This document shows positions 25,469-33,998 of a stretch of DNA of 64,000 bases, in pieces; within the stretch, counting starts at the first letter, position 1; each line of letters opens with the position of its first letter. The DNA is taken from positions 124,001-188,000 of the forward strand of contig NZ_BJNF01000002.1 in the NCBI RefSeq assembly GCF_006539545.1, in the 5' to 3' direction. This DNA comes from Nitrobacter winogradskyi (GTDB lineage Bacteria; Pseudomonadota; Alphaproteobacteria; Rhizobiales; Xanthobacteraceae). Position numbers and translations under genes: made by a program. The notes under the pieces were generated by a model. The model was not told where the DNA came from, did no database searches, and saw only the letters and a list, made by a program, of their open reading frames with translations.

Positions 25469-25698
25469 GGTTCGCGCTCGCCACACCGCGCGGTCCACGC
25501 TTCTTTACAGGTCGATACGATCAATCGACGCCCATCCCGACGCCGTACACAACCGCGCACCCCGATCGCGCGCGCGAATACGACGATCGCAACGTCGCGC
25601 GACTGGAGTCCGAATATCTCAACCTGCTCGATGGTCTCCGCGCCCGCGAGCCGCGCCGCAACTGGATCGTCGTCGAACTGCCGGAGGCGTGGATATGA
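25465..25698 (+). CDS. Hypothetical early protein (77 aa)
   Basis: Starts MRFALATPRGPRFFTGRYD and ends NWIVVELPEAWI. Soluble, arginine-rich, with no recognised domain. Both ends overlap neighbouring genes by 4 bp (ATGA), typical of this operon. Confidence 0.6.
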   Translation: MRFALATPRGPRFFTGRYDQSTPIPTPYTTAHPDRAREYDDRNVARLESEYLNLLDGLRAREPRRNWIVVELPEAWI

Positions 25699-26153
25699 CG
25701 CGCCGCCGCGATGCCAGCACGCCGGACCTGTTTCGCGACTTCACGCCGCCTCCGGTAGTTGAGCGTTTCGCGCCGGAGCGCGTCAAGGCCGCGCGCTGCT
25801 CGGCCCGCGTTGCCCGCGCCGTCGCCGAGGCGATCAAGGAATCCGGCCGATCGCGCGATGTCGTTGCGAACATGATGGGCGACTACCTCGGCGAGACCAT
25901 CACGGTCGCGATGCTCGATCAGTATTCATCCGTGGCCAACGAGCGCAATAATATCCCGGCGCACCGTCTGGTCGCGCTTCTCGCCGTCACCGGCGACCTG
26001 CGCCTGATGAATGCGCTTCTCGCCGACACCGACGTGATCGCGGTTCACGCCAAATACGAAGCGCTGATCCGCCGCGAAATGGCGAAGGAAGCTCGCGACA
26101 AGCTGGACCGCGAGATCAATGCCGCCGACGCTCAATGGAGGGCCGGCCGGTGA
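25695..26153 (+). CDS. Hypothetical early protein before MuA
   Basis: 152 residues (the frame opens farther upstream, but ATG 25695 overlaps the previous stop). Helical, with RVAEAIKESGRSRDVVANMMGDYLG-like text suggesting a helix-turn-helix of the CII kind: AEAIKESGRSRDVVANMM then TVAMLDQYSS. It sits directly upstream of the transposase, with a 4-bp overlap. A regulatory role is a guess. Confidence 0.55.
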   Translation: MTRRRDASTPDLFRDFTPPPVVERFAPERVKAARCSARVARAVAEAIKESGRSRDVVANMMGDYLGETITVAMLDQYSSVANERNNIPAHRLVALLAVTGDLRLMNALLADTDVIAVHAKYEALIRREMAKEARDKLDREINAADAQWRAGR

Positions 26154-28306
26154 AGTTGTTTTTATCCGCCGCCGAGATCGCAGAGTTGAGGTTGCCCGGC
26201 CTGCCAGCAAGCAAGCGTGGCGTGCTTTTTGCGGCAGAACGGCAAGGCTGGACCTCCCGACTGCGTAACGCGCGCGGCGGTGGCCTCGAATACGCGGTCG
26301 ATTCGCTGCCTTCCGAAGCGCGCGTCGCCTATGTCGGCCAGCACATCGACGCGATTGAAGTCCCCGCCTCAATGGCGCGCGACGCCGCTGCCGAGCCCGA
26401 GGCCGTCAATGTCAAAGGCGGCGCCGCGTCGGCCCGCGATGCGCGGCTCGCCATTCTCGGACTAGCCGACAAGATCGCCGCGGAGGCCGGCGTTGGGCAC
26501 AAGCGCTCCGACCGCCACTTCTGCGACCTTTACAACGCTCCCGATGCTCTCGACGTTGCTGACTGGATTCGCGCCGAGGTCAAGCACCTCGCGCCACGCA
26601 CGCTGGCCCGGTGGCGCGCCCATGCGAAGGCTGGTCGCAAGTCGAAGCTGGCGGTTGATCGCGCCGCAGCCCGCAAGGGCACTGGCGTTCTCGATCGCGC
26701 AAACGACGGCGAGTTGAAGGTCGCGGTGCTGGCGCTGCTCGCCAAGCAGCCGCAACTTACCGCACACCACATCCGCGCCCTGATCGCCGATCGCTTTCCG
26801 AAGGTGATGATCGGCGATCGCGTGTTTGATCTTCCTCCGATCCGCACCTTTCAACACGCCTTGAAGGCATGGAAAGCGAGCTATCGCGTCGAGCTCGAGT
26901 CCATCCGCAACCCCGACGGCTTCAAATCAACCATGCGCTTCGCCGCGCGCGTGGCGAATCCGGCGATGCGCCTCAATGAAGTGTGGCAGATCGATGCCTC
27001 GCCGGCGGACGTGTTGACGACGGACGGCCGTTACCATGTCTACGTCTGCGAAGATATCTGGTCGCGCCGCATGGTCGCGCTGGTGACCAAGACGCCGCGT
27101 GCCGCCGCGGTGGGTCTTCTCATCCGCAAATCAATCCTCTCATGGGGCGTGCCGGATCGGATCAAGACTGACAACGGCTCGGATTTCATCGCCCGCGTCA
27201 CGCAGCGCCTGTTCGCTTCTCTCAATATCGAGGTCGAGCTGGCACCGCCTTTCTCGCCAGAGAAAAAAGGCCACGTCGAGCGCGCAATCGGAACATTGCA
27301 GCGCGGCCTGATGCGGACACTTCCCGGATTCATCGGCCACAGCGTTGCCGACCGCAAAGTGATTGAGAATCGGAAGAGCTTTTCAAAACGCCTCGGCGAG
27401 AAGCCGGAGGATATGTTTGAGGTTGATCTGTCGGCCGCGGAGCTGCAGACGCGGGTCGACGATTGGTGCAAGGATGTTTATGGCCGCGCGCCCCATGCAG
27501 GGCTTAAAGGCCAGACGCCGTTCGCCAAAGCTGCCATGGCGGCAGTGTCGATCCGCAAAATCGAAGATGTCCGCGCCCTCGATATGCTGCTCGCGCCGGT
27601 CGCGGGCAAGGATGGTTTGCGCGTGGTCACCAAGACCGGCCTTCGCATCAACGACACGCATTATATCGGCGGCTTCCTCAACGTCGGTGACACCGTGCTC
27701 GTGCGGATGGACACCGATGACATGGGCCGCGCCTATGTTTTTGAGACGGACGGCGAGACCTATCTCGGCGAAGCGGTCGCGCCGGAACTTGCGGGCGTCG
27801 ATCCGGCGGCGGCGATCGCTGCAGCTCGCGCCGCGCAGAAGCGTCACATCAACGAGCGCATGGATCAGGTTAAGCGCGAGGCGCGGCGGATCAAGGCGAA
27901 GGACTTCGCCTCGGCTATCCATCGGCAATCGCTGGTCGATGCCGGCACGCTGGTTGAATTTCCGAAGTCTTCAAGAGTGCATGAAACCCCGGCGCTCACC
28001 GCCGCGGCGAGCGCATCGAAGCCGACTGAAACTGTACATTCCGACGCCATCACGGCGTTGGCCGAGCAGCTCCGTGCCGAGGAAGCCTCCGCGCCGGCCG
28101 CCAAGGTCCGCAAGCTGCGGACGCAGGAGACCTCACACCAGCGCTGGAATCGGGCGCGCGCCATCGAGGCGCGGATCGCCTGCAATGAATTCGTGGATGC
28201 CGATGACCTGCTTTGGCTCGGTGGGTACCGCGAGGGTCCCGAGTACAGAGGCTTTCTCGACACATACGGAGAAGCCGATCCCGTTGCAATTAAAGGACTT
28301 GAATAG
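26150..28306 (+). CDS. Mu-type DDE transposase (MuA)
   Basis: 718 residues from GTG 26150, which overlaps the preceding stop and follows GGAGGG; the upstream in-frame ATG is less likely. Order: N-terminal Mu HTH domain (FLSAAEIAELRLPGLPASK), a DNA-binding middle, then the RNase H-like core with Asp282 (VWQIDASPAD), Asp341 (IKTDNGSDF) and Glu377 (KKGHVERAIG), and a C-terminal beta-barrel region (about 470-560) with a basic tail. It pairs phage ends and joins them to target DNA for integration and replicative transposition. D341-E377 are separated by 35 residues. Confidence 0.97.
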   Translation: MKLFLSAAEIAELRLPGLPASKRGVLFAAERQGWTSRLRNARGGGLEYAVDSLPSEARVAYVGQHIDAIEVPASMARDAAAEPEAVNVKGGAASARDARLAILGLADKIAAEAGVGHKRSDRHFCDLYNAPDALDVADWIRAEVKHLAPRTLARWRAHAKAGRKSKLAVDRAAARKGTGVLDRANDGELKVAVLALLAKQPQLTAHHIRALIADRFPKVMIGDRVFDLPPIRTFQHALKAWKASYRVELESIRNPDGFKSTMRFAARVANPAMRLNEVWQIDASPADVLTTDGRYHVYVCEDIWSRRMVALVTKTPRAAAVGLLIRKSILSWGVPDRIKTDNGSDFIARVTQRLFASLNIEVELAPPFSPEKKGHVERAIGTLQRGLMRTLPGFIGHSVADRKVIENRKSFSKRLGEKPEDMFEVDLSAAELQTRVDDWCKDVYGRAPHAGLKGQTPFAKAAMAAVSIRKIEDVRALDMLLAPVAGKDGLRVVTKTGLRINDTHYIGGFLNVGDTVLVRMDTDDMGRAYVFETDGETYLGEAVAPELAGVDPAAAIAAARAAQKRHINERMDQVKREARRIKAKDFASAIHRQSLVDAGTLVEFPKSSRVHETPALTAAASASKPTETVHSDAITALAEQLRAEEASAPAAKVRKLRTQETSHQRWNRARAIEARIACNEFVDADDLLWLGGYREGPEYRGFLDTYGEADPVAIKGLE

Positions 28307-28307
28307 A

Positions 28308-29090
28308 ATGTCGTCTCGCTCGTCTCACGAAGTCAAAGGCCCGGTGCCGATCAAGAATGTCGCGGCCTTCATGGTCATGACCCGCCGCTTGATCGAACGC
28401 GCCGCTCACTTGCCCGGACTCGGCGTCTGCAGCGGTCCGTCCGGCTACGGCAAAACCTACGCTTCTATATTTGCGCAGAACAAATCCAACGCGGTCCGCG
28501 TCGAGGTCGGCGATAGCTGGACTCGCCGTACCTTCCTTCGCGCGATCTTGCGCGAATTTGGCGAAACCGTCCTGGTCAAGGCGACGACGGCGGATATGGC
28601 CGAACAGGCGATCGCCTGCCTGGGCGAAGACCCCGACCGGCCGCTGATTGTCGACGAAGCCGACAAGCTTGTCGACAAGGGCATGATCGAGATCGTGCGC
28701 GAGCTGCAGGAATCTTCCGGCGCACCGATCATCCTGATCGGCGAAGAAAAGCTGCCGGCGAAGCTGCTCACCGTCGAGCGTGTGCATAACCGCGTGCTCG
28801 ACTGGTTCCAGGCACAGCCCTGCGACCTCGACGATGCCCGCGAGCTTGCCAGGGCGTTCGTGCCAGGCGTGACCATCAAGGATGACCTTCTCGACACGAT
28901 CCGCTCGGCGTCTGGCGGTCGTGCGCGCCGCATCGTTGTGAATCTGGCCCACGCCTCCGAGCTCGCCCGCAATCAGGGCCTCAAAGCCATCGATCTTAAG
29001 GTGCGGGCGAGCGAGCCGTTCTTCACCGGGGAGCCGCCGCAGGTCCGGCACGTCGAGGCATATCAACGCAAGCCCAAGGCGGCCGCGTGA
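28308..29090 (+). CDS. MuB-type AAA+ target-capture ATPase
   Basis: 260 residues. Walker A GPSGYGKT at 43-50 and Walker B PLIVDEAD at 112-119; SGGRARRIVVNLAHA in the C-terminal lid. MuB binds target DNA as ATP filaments, delivers it to MuA and gives target immunity. The N-terminal extension of true Mu MuB is absent, as in several non-coliphage homologues. Starts 1 bp after the MuA stop. Confidence 0.93.
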   Translation: MSSRSSHEVKGPVPIKNVAAFMVMTRRLIERAAHLPGLGVCSGPSGYGKTYASIFAQNKSNAVRVEVGDSWTRRTFLRAILREFGETVLVKATTADMAEQAIACLGEDPDRPLIVDEADKLVDKGMIEIVRELQESSGAPIILIGEEKLPAKLLTVERVHNRVLDWFQAQPCDLDDARELARAFVPGVTIKDDLLDTIRSASGGRARRIVVNLAHASELARNQGLKAIDLKVRASEPFFTGEPPQVRHVEAYQRKPKAAA

Positions 29091-29470
29091 TGCCCGTCAA
29101 CCATGGAAAGATGCTGAGGTTGCGAGTGCCGGTGCCGACGCGCAATCTCATCGGCGGCACCGCGCAAGAAGCGCTGTGGGTTGCTATCCGCAGCCTCAAG
29201 ACATTCACAACGCGCGAGCTGGCCATCGCGGCGTCGACGGACACACTCGTCATCCAGCCCGAGGTGGCTGATCGATACCTGCGACGGCTGCGCGACGCAG
29301 GATATCTCACGCTCCATCGCGACGCGGCAGCCAAATCGGACGCGTGGCGACTCTTGCCGCGCATGAACACCGGCCCGAAGCCGCCGATGCTGGTGCAGGT
29401 CTCACTGATCTTTGACCGTAACCAAAGGGCGGTTTTTGACGGCCCGCATAGCGAGGAGATCGTGCTTTGA
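29090..29470 (+). CDS. Winged-helix-like early protein
   Basis: 126 residues (GTG 29087 or ATG 29090 possible). FTTRELAIAASTDTLVIQPEVADRYLRRLRDAGYLTLHRD reads as a winged helix (quoted in part elsewhere in related phages); the tail carries FDRNQRAVFDG. It follows MuB with TGATG overlap. Probably a DNA-binding accessory protein. Confidence 0.6.
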   Translation: MPVNHGKMLRLRVPVPTRNLIGGTAQEALWVAIRSLKTFTTRELAIAASTDTLVIQPEVADRYLRRLRDAGYLTLHRDAAAKSDAWRLLPRMNTGPKPPMLVQVSLIFDRNQRAVFDGPHSEEIVL

Positions 29471-29844
29471 AACAGAAAGTCGATTTCCTCGCCAAGGCTC
29501 GCAAGGCATGGGGTGCGCCGCCCGACTGGATTGTCGAACTTGCGCAGGAGTGCAACCGCACCACGGCGGCGAGAGCCGCCAAGCGCATCGGATATTCGTC
29601 GGCCGTGATCAGCCACGTTCTGGCGCATCGATATCCCGGCGATATCGACCGCGTGGCCGCCAAGGTGCGCGGCGCTCTCATGGGCGAGACGGTCGTGTGC
29701 CCGATCGTCGGCGAGATCGGCCGCGATCGCTGCCTCAATGAGCAGCGCATGGACAACACCGGCGCATCCTCGATCCGCGCGAAGCTGTATCGCGCCTGCC
29801 GCGGCGGTTGCCCGCATTCCCGTCTTACTCAGGAGGACGAGTGA
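29467..29844 (+). CDS. Small DNA-binding-like protein, paralogue A
   Basis: 125 residues from TTG 29467 (TTGA overlap). The N-terminal part KARKAWGAPPDWIVELAQE ... AAKRIGYSSAVISHVL looks like a helix-turn-helix; the C-terminal CLNEQRMDNTGASSIRAK ... YRACRGGCPHSR has three cysteines and may bind zinc. Its last 110 bp are duplicated almost exactly in the next gene. Function unknown. Confidence 0.65.
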   Translation: MKQKVDFLAKARKAWGAPPDWIVELAQECNRTTAARAAKRIGYSSAVISHVLAHRYPGDIDRVAAKVRGALMGETVVCPIVGEIGRDRCLNEQRMDNTGASSIRAKLYRACRGGCPHSRLTQEDE

Positions 29845-30238
29845 TGTTTGCGCGCAAAGGAGAAAAGCCTGTCGGCGTCGATTTCATCGCCAATGCCCGC
29901 GCGGGCTGGGGCGATCCAATGCCCGACTGGATCGAGACGCTCGCGATCGAGGCCAACCGGACGAACCTTGGCAAGACGGCGCATCGCATCGGTATCCGCC
30001 GCAACGTGCTGTGCAGTGTGCTGTACAACAAGTATAGCGGGAACCTTGCGAAGATCGAAGAACGTGCCCGCGAAGCTCTTCCGCCGCCGCCGACTGATTG
30101 TCCCGTGCTCGGCGCGATCGAGCAGAAGCGCTGCCTGAATGAGCAACGCATGGACAACACCGGCGCATCCTCGATCCGCGCGAAGCTGTATCGCGCCTGC
30201 CGCGGCGGCTGCCCGCATTCCCGTCTCACTCAGGAGGA
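29728..30238. repeat. 110-bp direct repeat, 401 bp apart
   Basis: 29728-29837 and 30129-30238 match with 4 differences, covering the 3' ends of two adjacent paralogues up to and including the AGGAGGA ribosome site of each following gene. Three of the four changes are silent or conservative. Confidence 0.85.
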
Positions 30239-30257
30239 TAACGATGCTGGCCGCTGA
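29844..30257 (+). CDS. Small DNA-binding-like protein, paralogue B
   Basis: 137 residues from ATG 29844, right after AGGAGG. Same layout as paralogue A: NARAGWGDPMPDWIETLA ... AHRIGIRRNVLCSVLYNK, then a C-terminal Cys cluster. The N-terminal halves have diverged while the C-terminal 36 residues are nearly identical, pointing to recent duplication or gene conversion of that segment. Confidence 0.65.
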   Translation: MFARKGEKPVGVDFIANARAGWGDPMPDWIETLAIEANRTNLGKTAHRIGIRRNVLCSVLYNKYSGNLAKIEERAREALPPPPTDCPVLGAIEQKRCLNEQRMDNTGASSIRAKLYRACRGGCPHSRLTQEDNDAGR

Positions 30258-30498
30258 TCTCGCTTTGTTGCGCGACACCTTCGACGCCTGGTGTCGCGGC
30301 GATCCCTGTCCCGATGCGACCGCATGGCATCAGTTCCGGCGCGATCTCCATGCCGCCGCGAGTAAGGCCGCGATGGCGGAAGTCGGCATCGCCCTCGACA
30401 CTTTCAAGGTGCTCGCAGAGTGCCTGAAGGGCGACACCAACGTGCGGTTGTTGCCGAGCGCGTTCGGCCCGCGCGATCGTCGACAGGGTGCGTCATGA
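30244..30498 (+). CDS. Hypothetical early protein (84 aa)
   Basis: Starts MLAADLALLRDTFDAWCRGD with AGGAGGAT upstream. Helical; WHQFRRDLHAAASKAAMAEVG suggests a compact bundle. Overlaps the next gene by ATGA. Not recognised. Confidence 0.6.
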   Translation: MLAADLALLRDTFDAWCRGDPCPDATAWHQFRRDLHAAASKAAMAEVGIALDTFKVLAECLKGDTNVRLLPSAFGPRDRRQGAS

Positions 30499-30893
30499 CC
30501 GATCCCGTCACCACACCCGACGCCCCGCCAGTCGCGCCGGCCTTGCCGACCCTGGCCGAACAGGTCGCGGCGATTTCGGCGAGCGATGTTCTCGCCATCG
30601 CCGCCGCGATCCTCAAAAGCGGCAAGCGCCGCGCGTTGCAAGCCTCAACTGTCGAGATCATGGCGCTTGCGCGCGCGTATCGCGATCACGCGCGGCTCGC
30701 CGAACTCACGCTCTCGCTGCTGCTCACCGCCGACGATCTGCAGGCCGAAGGCAACGCCGACCGCCGCACCGCGCTGCGCAGCGCGGTGAATACTCAAATC
30801 GACATGGTCGCCCAGGCGCTGACCGATCTCGGCTACGGCCGCGAGAACGACCCAACCCCAACCCCAACCGAAAAGGAGACGACGAATGGTTAA
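30495..30893 (+). CDS. Hypothetical early protein (132 aa)
   Basis: Proline-rich start (TTPDAPPVAPALPTLAEQ), helical alanine-rich middle and a TPTPTEKE tail. No domain recognised. Overlaps the Gam gene by 8 bp. Confidence 0.6.
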   Translation: MTDPVTTPDAPPVAPALPTLAEQVAAISASDVLAIAAAILKSGKRRALQASTVEIMALARAYRDHARLAELTLSLLLTADDLQAEGNADRRTALRSAVNTQIDMVAQALTDLGYGRENDPTPTPTEKETTNG

Positions 30894-31422
30894 GGCAAGG
30901 GCGATGGCTGCCGTTGCGGTGCGCGTGCCGCAATCCCGCGAGGAAGCGACCGCGATGCTGGCCGAATACGGCAAGGTCATGCGCGATATCGAGCATCTTG
31001 AAACCGATTTGAATCAGGCGCTCGCCGATACGAAACAGAAATACGTCGATATGACCCAACCGCTGCAGGCAGCGGCGAAAGACCTGTTCAAGGGCTTGCA
31101 GACGTATTGCGACGCCAATCGCGCCACGCTCACCGGCGGCGACAAAAGCAAGACCGTCGATCTCGGCACCGGCAAGGTGTCGTGGCGGCATAATCCGGCC
31201 AAGGTCAGCTTTCGCGGCAAGGTGGATGATGTCATTGCGCGCATCAAGGATGCCGGTGCCGAATTCGCAGGCTTCCTGCGCGAGACGGTCGAGATCGACA
31301 AGGTCGCGATGCTGCGCAACCCGAATCTCGCCAAGAAGATTGACGGCGTGAAGATCGCCTCAGCCGGCGAGACCTTCACCGTCGAGCCGTTCGCCGACGA
31401 GCAGCTTGCGGAGGCGTCATGA
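30886..31422 (+). CDS. gam: Host-nuclease inhibitor Gam
   Basis: 178 residues matching Mu Gam: N-terminal long helices (LAEYGKVMRDIEHLETDLNQ), then the core GDKSKTVDLGTGKVSWRHNP and FLRETVEIDKVAMLRNPNLAK ... VKIASAGETFTVEPF. Gam coats DNA ends, is related to Ku, and shields phage ends from host exonucleases. Position after the transposition genes matches Mu. Confidence 0.93.
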   Translation: MVKARAMAAVAVRVPQSREEATAMLAEYGKVMRDIEHLETDLNQALADTKQKYVDMTQPLQAAAKDLFKGLQTYCDANRATLTGGDKSKTVDLGTGKVSWRHNPAKVSFRGKVDDVIARIKDAGAEFAGFLRETVEIDKVAMLRNPNLAKKIDGVKIASAGETFTVEPFADEQLAEAS

Positions 31423-31826
31423 TGTCTGCGCCGCAGATGCACATGGCGCTAGCGCCGCAATTCGGCCTGACCTCGCGCGAGCGAGAATGTCTGGACGTCA
31501 TTCAGGCGCATATCGCGCGATACCGTTCCAGCCCGTCATATGACGACATCGCCGTTGGTCTTGGAGTGTCATCCAAGTCCAGCATTCACCGCCTTGTCAC
31601 CGGCCTCGAAAAGCGGGGCCACATCGTCAGACAGTTTGGGAGCAAGCGCTCGATCGCGCTTGTGGGCGCGGCGGCTGCGCCATTGCCGGGCTACACGTTG
31701 CCGCCGACCGTCGAGGTGGCGCTGCGCGCTCATTGCCGCAAGAGCGGGGACGATCCCGCCGATGTCATCGTTGACGCCGTCGCCCTGTTTCTCGACGACG
31801 CCGGCGAGCGGGTCGCGTCGGCATGA
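31419..31826 (+). CDS. LexA-type winged-helix protein without peptidase domain
   Basis: 135 residues. LTSRERECLDVIQAHIARY ... SSKSSIHRLVTGLEKRGHI is the LexA N-terminal winged helix, followed not by S24 but by a short helical domain (LPPTVEVALRAHCRKSGDD). It could bind LexA-like or phage operators without being cleaved. Overlaps neighbours by ATGA at both ends. Confidence 0.75.
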   Translation: MMSAPQMHMALAPQFGLTSRERECLDVIQAHIARYRSSPSYDDIAVGLGVSSKSSIHRLVTGLEKRGHIVRQFGSKRSIALVGAAAAPLPGYTLPPTVEVALRAHCRKSGDDPADVIVDAVALFLDDAGERVASA

Positions 31827-32299
31827 AACAGACTCGGACCATCCGCCTGTCGGACGCCGAGCGGGCGGCGCGCGCCGCCCGCATGCGCGCCCTGCAGGCC
31901 GACCCGAAGTTTCAGGCCGCGCGGAAAGCCGCGATAAAGCAGCAAACAGCGGATCGGCGTGCCGCGCAGGCGGAACTGATGCGGCGGATGAACGCCGATC
32001 CTTCGTTCATCCTCAAGAAGCGCGCCGCGCAGGATCTGGCGCGCATCCAGGCCATCAAGATTCCCGAACACACCATTCCGGTGGTGCGCGGGCTTTTCGT
32101 CGAAATGAACGAGCAGCGCGCCACGCTGGCCGACGTGGCCGAGCGCGCCGGCATCGGCGTCGACACACTCCGCTTCTGGCGCTTCCGCAGCATGCCGCGC
32201 GCCGACCTGCTCGATGCCGCCCTCAACGCCGTCGATCTTGAACTCGCGATCGTCCCGCTCGGCACGCGCGACGGGAACGGCTTCGCCAAGAAAGGATGA
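31823..32299 (+). CDS. Basic protein with C-terminal helix-turn-helix
   Basis: 158 residues. The first 75 are very basic and helical (AERAARAARMRALQADPKF); the C-terminal part, ATLADVAERAGIGVDTLRFW, is a clear helix-turn-helix. Probable DNA-binding regulator; not assigned to a family. Confidence 0.65.
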   Translation: MKQTRTIRLSDAERAARAARMRALQADPKFQAARKAAIKQQTADRRAAQAELMRRMNADPSFILKKRAAQDLARIQAIKIPEHTIPVVRGLFVEMNEQRATLADVAERAGIGVDTLRFWRFRSMPRADLLDAALNAVDLELAIVPLGTRDGNGFAKKG

Positions 32300-32304
32300 T
32301 CCAC

Positions 32305-32982
32305 ATGAGCCTCTCTTCTCAGCCAGCCTCCACGTCGATGATCGCGACCATTCACACCCTGAAATCCCGTGTCGGCATGGATAATGACACCTATCGCGAT
32401 TTTCTCGCGCGCGAGACCGGCAAGCGGTCGGCGAAAGCGTTGAGCACTCGGGAGGCCGTGCGCGTCATCGAGAAGCTGCGCGACGCGACCGGCGGCGCGG
32501 CGGCGTCCGGCGCGGTCGCCGGCCTCGACAGCCCGATCGGCGGCAAGCTCCGTGCGCTGTGGATCGCCGCCTATGATCTTGGCGTGGCCCGCGACCGCAC
32601 GGACCGCGCCATGCTGTCATTTCTTCAGCGCCAGACAGGCGTGTCACACACCCGCTTCCTGCGTGACGCCCGGTCGGGGACCGCTGCGATCGAAGGCCTG
32701 AAGGCATGGCTGTCCCGCGCCGCCGGAGTCGAATGGCCGGATAGCGGCAACGTCATCGCCAGCAAGCGCGCTGTTATCGACGCTCAATGGGCGCGGCTGA
32801 TCGCGCTCGGCGCGGTCAAGAAGATCGGCGGCGCGGTCGATCCGATGAACGACCTGCTCGGCTACGCGGCGCGCATCACATGGCTGCACGACTGGAACGC
32901 GATGAATGAGCGTCATTACGATGACGTTCAGAAGGCGCTCGGCGGCAAGCTGCGCGCCGCTCTGCACGGAGGTCGGCCGTGA
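32305..32982 (+). CDS. GemA / Mu gp16 family regulator (DUF1018)
   Basis: 225 residues from ATG 32305, which has AAGGA at proper distance; ATG 32296 overlaps the previous stop but has a worse site. The family signature IATIHTLKSRVGMDNDTYR-DFL appears near the start, followed by LRALWIAAYDLG. In Mu, GemA modulates host gene expression and DNA topology. Here the C-terminus is extended by about 100 residues beyond the core. Confidence 0.85.
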   Translation: MSLSSQPASTSMIATIHTLKSRVGMDNDTYRDFLARETGKRSAKALSTREAVRVIEKLRDATGGAAASGAVAGLDSPIGGKLRALWIAAYDLGVARDRTDRAMLSFLQRQTGVSHTRFLRDARSGTAAIEGLKAWLSRAAGVEWPDSGNVIASKRAVIDAQWARLIALGAVKKIGGAVDPMNDLLGYAARITWLHDWNAMNERHYDDVQKALGGKLRAALHGGRP

Positions 32983-33137
32983 CGACAGCACGCGAGACCT
33001 GCCTGTGTTGCGAGGGGCGAGGCGTTGTCATGTCGGCCGCAGGAGAGCCGCGACCGTGCAGCCGCTGCCGGGTCGAAGATTTCAACGCGTGGTCGCGTTG
33101 TCGCGCGCCGCATGTGGGAAAGGAGCACTCGTCGTGA
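32979..33137 (+). CDS. Small zinc-ribbon-like protein (52 aa)
   Basis: GTG start in a GTGA overlap. Two CxxC pairs (TCLCCEGRG and PCSRCRVED) could bind one zinc. Flanked on both sides by coupled genes. Function unknown. Confidence 0.6.
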   Translation: MTTARETCLCCEGRGVVMSAAGEPRPCSRCRVEDFNAWSRCRAPHVGKEHSS

Positions 33138-33322
33138 GCTTTATCAAACGCGATTCAAAATACGATTGGCGCAAGTATCTGACGCCTGACGAGCGCGCGC
33201 TTCTTGAGGCAGCCGACGAAGCCAAAGCGCGCTGGCAGGAACTGAACAAGTCGCGCGCGGGAATTCAAAACAGAGCAACGGCTCGCGCGATCTATAACAT
33301 CCGCAGGAGGGCGCACCCATGA
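33134..33322 (+). CDS. Small charged protein (62 aa)
   Basis: GTG start in a GTGA overlap; helical and basic (VSFIKRDSKYDWRKYLTPD ... NIRRRAHP). It overlaps the GcrA-like gene by 4 bp. No family recognised. Confidence 0.55.
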   Translation: MSFIKRDSKYDWRKYLTPDERALLEAADEAKARWQELNKSRAGIQNRATARAIYNIRRRAHP

Positions 33323-33834
33323 ACCGGCCGGTCACGGACACGGAGCTCACGCGGGCACAGAAGGAATCGGGCTGGAGCGAGACCAGGGTGCGCGTTCTTA
33401 CATCGCTCTGGAACGCCGGCATCAGCGCCTCCGAATGCGCCTCGCTGCTCGGCAGCGTCACGCGTAACGCCGTCATCAGCAAGGTGACGCGCGCCGGTTT
33501 GGCCGCGCCGGGCCGGGTGCATCCCAAGCCGTGCAATGGCCACGCGGCGTGCCCGCGCGAGAAGCCGGCGCGGACCTCACGCGCCCGGACTCCTGGTCCC
33601 GCGCCAAAGCGGGACGAGCCGCTGCCGCCGAAGATCGATGACTTCGCGATTCCGGCCAGCCAGCGCCGCTCCCTCGTGCAGCTCACCGCCGATTGCTGCC
33701 ACTGGCCGGTCGGCGATCCGCTTGAGCCGGACTTCTTCTTCTGCGGCGCGCCGGCGCGCCAGGGCGGTCCGTATTGCTCCGGCCATCACGCTCGCGCGGT
33801 CGAGCCGCGCACCGGACGGAGGCCGATCCCGTGA
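33319..33834 (+). CDS. GcrA-like cell-cycle regulator encoded by the phage
   Basis: 171 residues, close to host GcrA (about 173). The N-terminal DNA-binding part SETRVRVLTSLWNAGISASECASLLG and VTRNAVISKVTRAGL (19-61) is the GcrA signature. The C-terminal CCHWPVGDPLEPDFFFCG ... PYCSGHHARA (about 126-160) matches the sigma-70-binding region. GcrA recruits sigma-70 holoenzyme to promoters with methylated GANTC sites. A phage copy could redirect host transcription or drive phage promoters. Sits three genes before the Mor-like activator. Confidence 0.88.
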   Translation: MNRPVTDTELTRAQKESGWSETRVRVLTSLWNAGISASECASLLGSVTRNAVISKVTRAGLAAPGRVHPKPCNGHAACPREKPARTSRARTPGPAPKRDEPLPPKIDDFAIPASQRRSLVQLTADCCHWPVGDPLEPDFFFCGAPARQGGPYCSGHHARAVEPRTGRRPIP

Positions 33835-33998
33835 GCGGTCAGGAGAAAATCGAGTCCCTGCTTAAGCAGATGAGCAAGCTCTCCTGGCCGGCGAGAGCCG
33901 CGTTGCTGGCACAGTTGACGGAACAGCATGGCGAAGGTTTCGCCGACGTTGTCCGGCGCGAGTTCGCGCGCCGCTATCCCAAGGAGGCCAGCCGATGA
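33831..33998 (+). CDS. Small helical protein (55 aa)
   Basis: GTG start, GTGA overlap with the GcrA-like gene. Text MSKLSWPARAALLAQLTEQHG suggests a short helical bundle. Unknown. Confidence 0.55.
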   Translation: MSGQEKIESLLKQMSKLSWPARAALLAQLTEQHGEGFADVVRREFARRYPKEASR

